Assembly: GCA_029378245.1 (NCBI GenBank)
Contig: JARKIF010000005.1
Location: forward strand, 1,364,001-1,428,000
Reading direction: 5' to 3'
DNA length: 64,000 nucleotides
Source of the DNA: Roridomyces roridus
Lineage: Eukaryota; Basidiomycota; Agaricomycetes; Agaricales; Mycenaceae
Position 1 is the stretch's first letter; every line of letters starts with the position of its first letter. Below the pieces are notes generated by a model, which saw nothing but the letters and a program-made list of their open reading frames with translations, did not search any database and had not been told where the DNA came from. Of the stretch, positions 11,088-21,580 are shown in pieces. Position numbers and translations under genes: made by a program.

Positions 11088-13171
11088 TCAAGCGTCTCCT
11101 CTATACCGGTCTCGCAACACCAACAACCCTTGCTTCAGCTGCGCGACCTCCTTTATCAGGGCGGTAAACTTGCTCTTCTTCGCCTCATCCGTGAGATACG
11201 GCTGGAAGTACTGAATGCAGTCGCGCGTCGTGGGGTTTTGTGCATTCTTCAACCATTCAATCACCATCTTGTCCTCCAACACTCCGTTGTGCGCCTTGCG
11301 TTTCTTGGCTTTGGGAGGTCCACCGTCTCCGGTGGGAGACGTCGGTGAAGGAGAACCAGCTGAATCATCCATGATTTTCCTCTTCTTCTGCTGCGTCCCG
11401 TTCGGATTCGGGCTCGGTGCGGAACCCGCGGTGGGACTCGTCGCACGGCTACCATTCGGAACTGGGCTCGTCGCCCGGCTCGCCAACGGACTGTTTCCGC
11501 GGCTGGCACCATTCTTGAGTTTGTTGTGCACTTTGGGGCTGGTAGCGCGTTTGGCAACGACAGAGTGTCCTCCGAGGCTGGGTGAGGCGGGAGAAGCCGC
11601 TCTTGACCCAGTATTCGAGTCGGTTCGAGCAGCTGGCGGCGGGGCTTGAGAATCCGTTCGCGAGTCGGCTGCTGGCTGAGGCGGCACTGGAGGTTGGATG
11701 ATCGCGGGTTGTATAGGCACCTCTTCATCCTCCTCTTCTTCCTGGAATGTCGGTTAGCAGTATTCAAAAATAAGAAAACCGACTTGCCGAGCTAGCATAA
11801 GGATTCTTGTCCTCGTCGCTGTCGTATGCATCGTTCCCCTCCCTCGTACGAATGAGCTTCTGCATGGCCTTTGCCTGTTTAGACATTCCTGGCATCTCTT
11901 CGTCGTCGTCTGATTCATCGACGTGACCATCTCGCTGCTTGTTGGCAGTCTTGTATTCCTTCTTGATCCGCTCCTGCGTGGAAAGGTGAGATCAAATCGG
12001 TTTATCGGGTTGAAAAGTACGAACCTCGATGTCCTTGGTCTCCTCGTCCTCAGCTTCCAGGTCCACCTTTTCGTCATCGTCGGCGAAATCCTCCTCGTAG
12101 GTGATCTCGTCTAGATCACCCTCTCCACCGTATTCCTTCTCCCTTCGTCGCTTTGCCCCACCGTCCTCATCGTCGTCGCCAAATAAATTACCCATTCCAC
12201 TGTCAACGGTCTTGAGTTTGCGTCCATTGGGCCCAAGACTCTGGCCCGCGCTGTGCACGAGAGTGCTACTTCCCGCGAGAGCACGACCCTCTGACTCGGC
12301 CTTGAACATAGCGACGGTCTCCTCAGATGGGCCTTTGCCATTCCGGCTGAGTAGCCACTGCTGAGGATCGCGCTTTTGACTCTGCGTGTACTACAGATGC
12401 GTAGTTCAGTATCATACATGACTTTGTGGGCGCACGCACGGCAGACTCCATGGTCAAAGTATCCGTCGGAAAGTCGTGCTTGAGCTTCTTCTGGAACTTG
12501 TACCAGCGATGCGCTGGTACAAACTTGAAGATGTCGTTGGCAGCAGGCATGAAAAACGCATGGGTGCCGGATTTCGAGACGTCCTCGAGCTGCGCTATCC
12601 ATGTCTCCGCTTGAGTAGCGTCCTCCATGACCCAAGGGTATCGCTCCTCCCTACGCAGTTGCCGAACCTCCTCTGGCACGACGTAAACCTGCTTCGTCTT
12701 CTTCTGAAACTTCTTCTTCCCGTTGGCAGCAGCCGGCCCTTTGCCCTTGTCCCGCCCGCCCTCGGGCTGTATGGGCCTCCCCTCTGCATCCACCATGACG
12801 AATTTGCCATCTGCACCCACGACGGGCTTCCCGTCGAGCCCCAGCATGGGTGCCACAGCGACCGGAGCTGCTGACGCGTCATCCCGACGCATCTCTTTCC
12901 GGTTCAGCTTGATGGGCGCTGGCCAGGTCGTGAGGTCGATTGGCTTGCGCGAGTCGAACTTCATAACATCGTATTTCCAGCCATTCAGCGCCGACGACAT
13001 GATTTTGAATTCCTGGAAGGGTGTGTCGGGCAGTTTGAGCTCATCCTCATCATCATTGCGTATGGGTTTCGGACGGGGGACGGCAGGCTTCTTGGGAGAC
13101 GGGCCTGGGGTATCTTTCTTGGCACCCTTCTTCGGGTGAAAGAGAGTGGCCAGATTAGGTTTGGGAGCCAT
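11088..13171 (-). CDS. TFG1: Transcription initiation factor IIF subunit alpha (RAP74/Tfg1-like)
   Basis: Read from ATG 13171 (MAPKPNLATLFHPKKG) to TGA 11088. The N-terminal dimerisation region is seen in QEFKIMSSALNGWKYDVMKF and in DIFKFVPAHRWYKFQKKLKH, both RAP74 signatures. The middle is acidic and charged (GDDDEDGGAKRRREKEYGG, then ITYEEDFADDDEKVDLEAED). A Ser/Pro/Ala-rich linker with repeated RATSP units follows near 11420-11560. The C-terminal winged helix is DKMVIEWLKNAQNPTTRDCI with FTALIKEVAQLKQG. TFIIF binds RNA polymerase II, stabilises the pre-initiation complex and helps early elongation, in the nucleus. Introns lie near 11742-11785, 11975-12030 and 12386-12440. The winged helix of human RAP74 recruits the FCP1 phosphatase; the same role here is inference. 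Confidence 0.9.
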
Positions 13172-13284
13172 GTAAATTAGTGGATGAGGGCGAGTGGCAA
13201 CTTTGGCAGTGACTCGTCCAAATAAGAAGATCAAAATACATCCTTGTATACACGTCCCTATAGTCCAAAGAATAGTGTACAAAA

Positions 13285-14942
13285 TCATGCAGGCCCATCT
13301 CTATGCCCAATCCCGTTCTGACTAGGCCTGCCGGAAGGATTTTGAGAAGAACCAGGTCGCGAGAGAGGTCCCGGCGTGGGCGATGCCGAAAACTGGGCTC
13401 CTGCTGTGTCCGGCACAGTCCCACCTAGAACATGAATTCGTACCTCGACAGAAACTATGCTGAGCAGCTCACCTCGTTCCCTCAAAGAAGCTCTGAGCAC
13501 CTCAATCTCCCGCGCCTGATCCTGGTGACTTTGCTTGAGTTGGGTAACAAAATCAATCGCTGTAATTGCGGGTCAACGGGGAGTGGCCATCTTGCGAGAA
13601 AATGCCCACCTTTGCTGAGAATCTCCCACTTGCTGGCTTTCATACCCCGGTCAGCCGGTAGTTGATCTCGAAGTTCGTCAAACAGCTCCTTCATCTCTTT
13701 TCTTCTCTTCCGCTCCGCCAGCTTGTGCGATACACGGAGCTCGGGCGACCGCGAATACGGAGTCGCGCTCGACTCTTTCGAGTGCCGTCCAGAACCCGTG
13801 GGTGAGGGCGCTGAAACTGGATCATCCTGCCCCGAGGAAGGGCCAGAATGATTCGCGTCTGGACTGTGCTTTTGACGCGAGGGAGGTCGTGACCGCGACC
13901 GCACCGTTCTCTTTGGTCCAACCTCTGGAACAGACATGCGTCGGTCTGGAGGGAAATTTATGGGAGGCATAATGCCAACGGAGGGTGGTGGGTCGAAGGA
14001 TCGGGGAGGAACAGAGGTGTGTGGGTCGGCCTCGTTGTGAGGAGCAGGCTGATCCGAGGAACGTGAAGGCCACGCGAATGAAGCAAGCCCAGGGGGTGGC
14101 CGGCCATGTGGGGAATCTCCGCTCGATACACTGGAGAACATGGAAGACGCAGAGTCCCGTCGGTCGTTTGCCCACCAATGCGGAGGACGCGAATCCAGCG
14201 AGTCTCGTCTGTCGTTCAAGCTCAGCTGTGCTATCCTCTGCGTGTCAATCGCAGAGCCTCGACGTTTCGGAGCAGGCGCTTCGGCTTCCAGCTCCATTCC
14301 ACTGGAAACGCCAGGCCCAATGAGATGGGGATCGACTTCCTCGCCCACAGTCGGGAACCCAGTGGGGTCGGCAGACATTTTACGTTTGAGACCATGGGGA
14401 GCAGACAAATGACCCGGTGAGCGCGTGTGTGGATTCTGACCGACTGCAATTGAATGACGCCGCATACTGTAGTCAAACTGACCATGGGGCTCGTGCGGCA
14501 GCCGTCGGACGCTCTTGGGTGCCTCACTGTCGACATTCATTTCATCATCCCCGTCTTCCTTTGGAGGGCCTGCAATAATAGTTTGTATTATAGTATGTCT
14601 CGGAAGATGTAAGCGCGACGTGCCTGGACCGCGGAATGAATCCGAGCGATTCCGACGCGAGAAACCCTCCTGGGGAATATCGGGTGAATGCAGCAGTTTG
14701 CGAAGCTGGGCATTCTCTGCTCCGTGGGTAGCAGAGCCGAAGACATAGGGAGAAGTTGGACGTGGCTCTGCCTTGTCTGGGCGAAAAAAGTGAGCGTTTA
14801 GGTTCTGTCGAGGGGTTGCAGCATGGAGAGACGGGTCCGTTATAGAGCCTCGGCGCTGGTTCAGATTCTGCAGAAATTCGAGGGGAGCCAGGTTATTTGA
14901 TCCCGTGCCATTGTGTGGCTGGTTATGCGAGCTGGCGGCCAT
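13285..14942 (-). CDS. bHLH transcription factor
   Basis: Read from ATG 14942 (MAASSHNQPHNGTGSNN) to the stop at 13285. Most of the protein is low-complexity Ser/Pro/Arg with recurring RRDS and RRHS patches that look like kinase sites. The DNA-binding domain is near the C-terminus: RVSHKLAERKRRKEMKELF (basic region with the H-E-R triad expected for CANNTG binding and helix 1), DELRDQLPADRGMKASKW (loop) and, across a 50-bp intron near 13560-13612, AIDFVTQLKQSHQDQAREIE (helix 2 running into a short coiled coil). After a further intron the tail is Pro/Ser-rich. An in-frame AT-rich 54-bp stretch near 14570-14623 may be a GC-AG intron or retained coding sequence. Targets cannot be assigned. Confidence 0.88.
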
Positions 14943-15107
14943 GAGCGTACGGTGCTCGTCGGTGGACACGGCGGCGGCGACAGGCTGGGACAGGCTCCAG
15001 TGGGAAAGGCAGTCCAAACTATGAATACAGAAGAGATTCGCGAAGGAAATCCAAAGAGCTGTGATCCCGGTGTGACAACCACGTTCCCGAGTGATTAATT
15101 GCTCTTT

Positions 15108-17627
15108 CTACAGTAACTTTAGCATACATCCAAGCGCTCGCCGCTCAGCCTCCCCAACCTCGACGCTTCGAATATATCGGTTGCTGTTGCGCGTCGTACG
15201 TCCAAACCGCTCGTACCGCTCCTCGGTCACATCCTCTGCCATAATTATCTGCCGTGCAAGAGGCAAGTAGTCCGTGTAAGCGGCCGCACGCTCAGGCAGT
15301 CCAACGGGGAAAGCGAGATTGTTCCGGAAGGCGGCGTCGACTAACTCCTGATAATCCGCGCTTGCACCCACACCCACACGAGCGGCACGTTCCCCACGCG
15401 ATAGTATGTTGACAGCATCGCTCATGTACGTGTCCCATTCGTACAGGCCGTAGCCGTCGCTGGCTGCTTCAGTGAGAATGGGGAAACCAATCTCGTCATC
15501 CATGCAAGCATCGTATCGCGTCAATGCCAATGCCTAGGGCGGCGTCAACTCCAATAATCATTTTTATGGTGTGAAATTCACCTTGGGTCTATCCATTGAG
15601 CCGCGTGACATGTGAGCATCCAGAAATGAGATTGAGTCAGCGTGGGGAACAGATTCACGGGAAGCGACGGTCCAGTCTAATAGTAGGTTCTCTTCAGGTG
15701 GCGCTCCCAGCGGGATATCCTGGCAAAGAAGTTGTAGGCGATGAATGGTATGTCGGAGATCGCAACCGCTGCCATAGAGTTCGGACAAGACGCTTCGGTC
15801 TACGACATGGCCCTCGGCGCAGCAGAGACCCTGTAAATAGGAGCCAGCTACCTCCGGCTGACAAGGTTCGAAACCTAAAATGGTCTGCAACGGAAGTTCG
15901 GCAGCGGGGACGAGGGAAATATCTGTGAAGGCGCGTCAATCGCTGAGAAGGAATCGCACTGTTCAAGGCTCACCATTACAAGTGAGTACAACAGGACGCC
16001 GAGAATCTCGGATAAGTCTAATGAGAGCTGGCCAGAAATTGGCATCCTCTTTGAATAGAATATCGACCTCTTCGATTAAGATGAGGGACTGCCGGATACC
16101 ACCAGCTTGCCGCTTTTGGGTCAAGAACCCAAAATCGTTCGACTTGGTTGTGTTCCCCTGACAAGATGGTTCTTGCCGACTTCTCCAATGAGGGCTTCCA
16201 AGCTAGCACCATTCCGCTTGCCGATACCGGGATAAATTTCAAAGACCTCCCATCCGAGTTCATCTGCACAAGAATACACTGCAGTCGTTTTGCCGATCCC
16301 GGAAGGACCAGACAAGAGTATGGTGTTGGCAAGATGGTCTTGGAACGGACTCGAAGCGGTTTCGCCTGACGGTGGAAGAAAATCGTCGTCGTCGTTCCCA
16401 GCCAGCTCAGCTGGACCATCGGACGAATAGTCGCTGGCGTCGCTGACTATGAATCCATCAGAGGACTCTCGCCGCAGCCGCTTTTTCGTCCTCGTCACAC
16501 TGCGCATAACCTGCGGTCGTTTTAGTCCTCTGGGCGCTTTCCCTTGATCCCCATCCGCTGGAGACTCGCGGTCGGAACGGACTTCAAGAGCGGTTAGCCA
16601 GTCTCGAAGAAAGACGGCCTTCTCTTCATTGCCGAGGACCCCATCCGCGCGCCGGGGACGCCAGCGGTCGGACCACAACTTTTCCGACTCGTCTGGAGGA
16701 GAGGTAATCGCAGCAGCAAGCCTTGCAATCGCGGGGTGGTCCCGTTTGTGTTCCATGGGAATGCTCTCCACACATTGTTCCTTTTCCCAAAAGGAAGAAG
16801 CGGGGGTACGAGTCAGTGTACGGGTGGGGCGTACATCTGATAAAACAGTCGGTATGCGGAAATCTGCAGCAGCGACTTGAGATCTCGTCTCCAATGGCAG
16901 ACATCTCCGCTGCCGAGTTGGCGTCAAAATGGATTGGGGTCCACGGACGTGTTGCTGATCTTTTGTGGGAAAAGGCGCGTCGGATTCGGGTATTACAACG
17001 GCAGATTTCGCGACTTGCGCGGGTTTCCTCTGGTTAAATATGGAATACATTGGTTGAGAGGATTGGGGAGGGATGACTGAAGGGGATATGGAATTCTTGG
17101 AAGATTCGGAGCGAACAAAAAGCCTTGGTGCCGGCGTGGGGACAGTCGAGTCAGTCAGGTCGATCACGAAGGGTTGTTTCTCTGCCTTGGCAGAAGGGCC
17201 GGATGAAGGGGGTTTATGAGATGCAGTCCTGCGAGATACTGGTTTTGATGGTGGCTTCGGAGGGTCAGGACTACTGCCGGTGATGTCGATTATCTCTGCA
17301 GGCCCCGAAGTCGACGGTTTGGTAGGACTACTGGAGATATCGAGTATTTCTGCAGGTGAAGCCAACGCTGAGAGCGGTCAACCTCGGGACGGACATATTT
17401 GCCCTTGGCTCACCATTACTCGTCGAGGCCACCGGTTGAGGCAAATAGTTGGGTACAGATGGCGCCGCAGATGGGGCGTTTTTCCTGGGGAACAAATCTA
17501 ACAGGCTGGTCTGGGTGTTGGTCAAGAGACGCGTAGTAGAGCTTGAGACGCGACGGACCTGCTTGGATTTGCTGGTGGACGCTGAAGTCTTGTTGGTAGA
17601 CGCGGATGTCTTGCTCCTGCCGACCAT
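15108..17627 (-). CDS. ELG1: ELG1/ATAD5-like PCNA-unloading RFC-type ATPase
   Basis: Read from ATG 17627 (MVGRSKTSASTNKTSAS) to TAG 15108. The AAA+ region starts with LWSDRWRPRRADGVLGNEE and LRDWLTALEV, then Walker A GPSGIGKTTAVYSCADELGW, and Walker B in SLILIEEVDILFKED (near 16045-16090), followed by VVLTCND and an RFC-type helical collar. The N-terminal half is disordered. It has SUMO-interaction-like motifs (ILDISSS, IIDITGSS, FVIDLTDS) and a weak PIP-box-like QTSLLDLF near residue 40. This layout matches Elg1, whose alternative RFC complex unloads SUMO- or ubiquitin-modified PCNA after replication. Generic RFC large-subunit or Ctf18 identity is less likely because of the N-terminal motifs and the NEE...LRDWL signature. 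Divergent from the JMJD7-like gene, 110 bp apart. Confidence 0.82.
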
Positions 17628-17737
17628 TAGGGGCGAGAGGCGCGTCGAGGGAGAGGAACAAAGGATAGCTGGCTCTCGCGAGGTGAGTGTAGTGGATCAC
17701 GGTACCATTTCCCGGTGTCAACACGAACCAAACAGAG

Positions 17738-18739
17738 ATGGCTCTGCCTCACCTGAAATGGCTTGCTTCTGAATACTATGGTGAGACTAAAATTCCAGCT
17801 TTTCAATCCCAGGTCCAAATGAAGAACAGATCTGAACGGGTCTCATATTGACGTCCTTGAGGAGCCCCCCACGGCTTTGGAATTCTCGCGTCTGGTCAAT
17901 ATCTCTAGACCGGTGCTCATTCGGGGTGCGACACGACCACTGCCCTGTCAATCGGCCTCAATTATTTTCAAAAGGCGTCCAACTTCCCTCTGTGCGACTA
18001 TGGGACAACGAATATCTGGCTGCGGTGATGGGAGAGCAGGAAATTTCTATCGCAGTTACTCCAAACGGGTCCGCTACTTGCAGGCGTCGGGGCTCTGCTC
18101 ATTTTGCTATTCAGTCGCGCGGACTCTGTTACACAAGCTCCAGACGGCGAGCTGTACTTTCTGGAACCTCACGTCGAAAAAATGAAGATGGCAGATTTTC
18201 TCGCCAAGCTTTCAGACGGTAATGGGAATCTCAACGATCTTCGACTGTTCATATAGCATCTAGATGATTCAAATATCCACTACCTTCAATCGCAGAACGG
18301 CAATATATATTCTAGTCAATCAGACGCCTCCGAATTCCAAGCCCTGCGTTGCGATATTCCTTCCGAGATCAAGTGGTGTAGCGGGGCATTGGGTACCGTC
18401 ATTTTCTCTGTAACTCGGCGGGAGTTGACCCCTTCTCAGGAAAGTCTCCCGATGCTGTGAATCTCTGGATTGGTGATCACCGTAGCGTAACTAGTATCCA
18501 CAGTGGTAAGTACGCTCTTCGGTCTCTCCGCTGCTCGTAATTCAAAATATTAGATCCATATGAAAATATTTACACCGTCGTTCAAGGCGCTAAGCATTTC
18601 ACGTTACCTCCCGCCGGGGTGGTGGCATCATGTTCGGCAGGCGGATGATACGATTAGCTTGAACTGGTGGTACGACGTCGAGATGCGGGGGCTGTCATGG
18701 GCGGTACTGAGTTTCTTGCGAGGCGGCATCGAGAATTAA
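17738..18739 (+). pseudogene. JMJD7-like JmjC/cupin hydroxylase with internal deletion and frame loss
   Basis: ATG 17738 and five introns give a JMJD7-type protein: MALPHLKWLASEYY, DLNGSHIDVLEEPPTALEF, ISRPVLIRG, EYLAAVMGEQEISIAVTPNG, ADSVTQAPDGELYFLEPHVE, KSPDAVNLWIGDHRS and TSIHSDPYENIYTVVQGAKH, including the HxD iron ligands. Directly after KHFTL (18601-18606) comes the sequence of the protein's end, PPGWWHHVRQADDTISLNWW, then MRGLSWAVLSFLRGGIEN, in a different frame. About 65-75 residues that normally separate these blocks are absent. In the natural frame translation stops at 18646-18648; the original stop would be 18737-18739. JMJD7 enzymes are 2-oxoglutarate/Fe(II) lysyl hydroxylases. 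The loss includes much of the cupin barrel and puts the third iron ligand out of frame. An assembly collapse is the alternative. Confidence 0.75.
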
Positions 18740-18810
18740 GTAGTTTACTTGATTTGGTAATGTTTGTCACCACTTCACTTTGATCACACTTTGATTCTCT
18801 ACGACGCGAT

Positions 18811-19534
18811 ATGAGCAAAGACAAGGCCGAGAAAAAGGACAAGAAGCGCAAGGAAGTGGAGCCCGACGAGGATGTCGAAATGACCGCCGCAGACGAGAAA
18901 GTGCGCGCCATCCAATCCGTGTCTGCGCAACAAGCTCATCTCTCTTCAGTCTCCCAAAAAGGCCAAGAAGGAGAAGGAGGAAATCTCAATACCACCAGAA
19001 GATCTATCACCTCTGGCTCATCCTCTTGCGCAAAAAAAGCTCCTCAAGAAGCTGCACAAAACCATTAAAAAAGGTGCGTAGCAGACATGTCAACATAGCC
19101 CTCCCTATTCATTGGCCCTCCAGCCTCCAAGGCACGGCAGGTTAAACGGGGCGTGAAGGAGGTCGTCAAGGGTATTCGAAAGGGAGAGAAAGGGTGCGTG
19201 ATTCTCGAGTTCTCATTCGAGCTAGCGCTGAACACTGGAATTTAGCCTGCTCATCCTCGCCGCCGACATTAATCCCATTGACATTATTTCTCATCTGCCT
19301 GTTCTGAGCGAAGAGGCCCAAATACCGTACATTTTCGTTTCCTCAAAGGAGGAACTGGGAAACGCCAGCTCGACGAAACGGCCGACGAGTTGTGTAATGG
19401 TCTGCCCGGACCAGAAAAAAAAGGGCAAGGCAAAGGCGGAGGGCATTGCGGAGGAGAAGGACGACGACTACCGGGAATTGTACGACGAGGTGTTCCGGGA
19501 GGTAGAGGCTCTCGACACCCAGATTGTATTCTAG
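18811..19534 (+). CDS. NHP2: H/ACA snoRNP protein NHP2
   Basis: Four exons: 18811-18900, 18950-19073, 19124-19193 and 19246-19534. A lysine/acid-rich N-tail (MSKDKAEKKDKKRKEVEPD) precedes the L7Ae-type RNA-binding domain: LAHPLAQKKLLKKLHKTIKK, SKARQVKRGVKEVVKGIRKG, LLILAADINPIDIISHLPVL, IPYIFVSSKEELGNA and KRPTSCVMVCPDQKKKG. NHP2 is one of four core proteins of box H/ACA snoRNPs, which guide pseudouridylation of rRNA in the nucleolus and also serve telomerase in some lineages. The N-terminal extension and the acidic C-tail (EEKDDDYRELYDEVF) are somewhat longer than in yeast. BFR1 follows on the same strand after 84 bp. Confidence 0.94.
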
Positions 19535-19618
19535 TTTTTCTCGAGATCACATCACTTGGCTCTTGCTCCTCGACACATCCTTCTATACCCACCTACTACT
19601 TTCTATTACCTTAAACCT

Positions 19619-21300
19619 ATGGCTCCCAAACCTGCTAACAGCGCAGCTGCCAAAGGAAAGGCCCCTTCCACAAATGGGACCACCACCCCCGTCTCTGGCG
19701 ACAAAAAGGACACGTCGGCTTCACCCGCACCCTCGGATGCACACGTCGGTCGGCCGGACAAGAAGGTCTTTGACGCAGAGCAGGACAAAATAAAGGCCAG
19801 CATCGACGCCCTCCAAGTCAAGCTGGCAAGTTCCTGTTTCGTGTCGTACTTTTAGCCGCAGGCTCATTTCCGCACCAGACTGCCGTCCGAGACAAAATTT
19901 CGCTTGCGACCAAGTCCGGACCAGGCAACGACCGCCGCAATGCTCTCCGTATAGAACTCGACGGCATTCGCGGCCAGCAGGCCACCAACAAAAATTCGAG
20001 GGCTAAAGTTCAGGAGCAGCTGAGAACTTTGAATGATGGTATCGCCAAAAAGGTGCGCGTCGCCATCCTTATTTCTTTGCGTCCCTCACCCGCTCTGCAG
20101 ATCAAGGACCTCCAGGCTGCCAAGACCAAGACGCCCTTCAAAACCGTCGCCGAGGTCGATGCTCATATCAAGTACGGTGCCTGAAAATATTTATTTCCCC
20201 CTAACAATTCTCGTAGACACCTCGAACGACAAGTCGAGTCTGGCAACATGAAACTGGTCGAGGAAAAACGCGCTCTGCAGGAAATAACCACGCAGAAGCG
20301 CAATCGTCGCCTCGTCGAGGGCTTCCAAGCAGACCAGGAGGGCATCGAGAAGGACCGGCAAGCAGTTGAAGAGTTACGGAGACAGCTTGACGACCCGGTG
20401 GCCAAGGCTGCCTCTGAACGCTATGACGCTATCCAGGCAGAGCTCGACGCGTTGAAGAAGGAGGGAGACGCGGCGTATGAAAGTCGCTCCGAGCTCTTCA
20501 AGGAGCGCGACAGCATCCAGGCCGAACTCAACACGCTCTATAATGAGAGGCGGGAGTCTTCCCAGAAATTCCGGGAATCCAACGACACTTACTGGGCCAA
20601 GGTCAACGAGGACAGGGCGAGGCGAGCGGAACGTATGCGCTCTCAGCGCGCGGAGGAGGAGCTCCAGAAGAAGAAGGAACGGGCTGAGCGGATTCGCGAG
20701 GAGGCGGAGATGCCCGCATTCCAGGCCCAGGTCGAGGACTGTCAAACTCTCATCGACTACTTTTCTGGCAAGAGCAGCGGGACAGTGACGTTCAAGAGTG
20801 CTTCGCTTATGACAAAGGCGGACGTTGCTGGTGTGCCCAAGCTCGAGTTGAGGCAGGTCGAGGCTGCTCCCGAGGGCATTGTCGTTCGGAAGAAGAAGGG
20901 TGAGCAGGACGAGCCGTACTTTGTCGGCGGTAAAGGCAAGAGCAAGGGCAAGAAAGCTCCTGCCAAAGCGGCCGACTCGGAACCCACCCAGCTCAACGTC
21001 CCACTGGCTACATTATCCGCCCTGTTGTCCCTTTCCATCCCCCCTCCGGCCTCCAACGTCGACGTTCCACGAGTGATCGAGGATCTCAAGACCAAGAAGG
21101 AGTGGTTCGAGGCCAACCAGAGTCGCGTCACGGCGGAGAACATTGCAAAGGCCGAGGCCGAGATCAAGCGCCTCGATGCTGCCGCCAAGGAGGCGAAGCA
21201 GGAGGAACTCAACGGCGACGCTGCCTCTCCGTCACAGGCCGCCGACTCCCCTGCTCCCGCTGCCGAAGTCGCCGACAAGGTAGAAACGACCGAGTCGTGA
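19619..21300 (+). CDS. BFR1: BFR1-like mRNP/ER-associated coiled-coil protein
   Basis: Four exons: 19619-19825, 19879-20052, 20101-20171 and 20217-21300. After a low-complexity Ala/Ser/Thr N-tail, the protein is a long charged coiled coil: RPDKKVFDAEQDKIKASIDA, TAVRDKISLATKSGPGNDRR, KTKTPFKTVAEVDAHI, HLERQVESGNMKLVEEKRAL and RESNDTYWAKVNEDRARRAE. These are typical of fungal Bfr1/nuclear segregation protein. Bfr1 associates with polyribosomes at the ER and influences brefeldin A resistance, P-bodies and ploidy in yeast. The C-terminal third carries a lysine-rich patch and an Ala/Glu-rich tail. Intron 1 begins with gcaagt at 19826, a GC-AG intron; without it the frame does not continue. GC content and codon bias are high, suggesting strong expression. 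Confidence 0.88.
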
Positions 21301-21580
21301 GGCTGGTTGGTGTCTGTTCTACTATCTAAAAGGCCTGTCTGGAACGGATTTCAATAATAACTGCTACACATTCTCTTTTTTTACCAAGACATCGGAAAGC
21401 AGAACTCTCCATAATAATATATTGATAACAAATCCGCGCAGGGAGTTCCTGTACACTATTAAGGAGCGTGAAACCGGGGGGGAAGCAGAGAGAGGCGATA
21501 CAGTTAGGGAGGGGATGATATCATATCGTCGACGAATAACAAGACAGAGGACAGCAAGATGAAGAAAAAAAGACAAGAGT

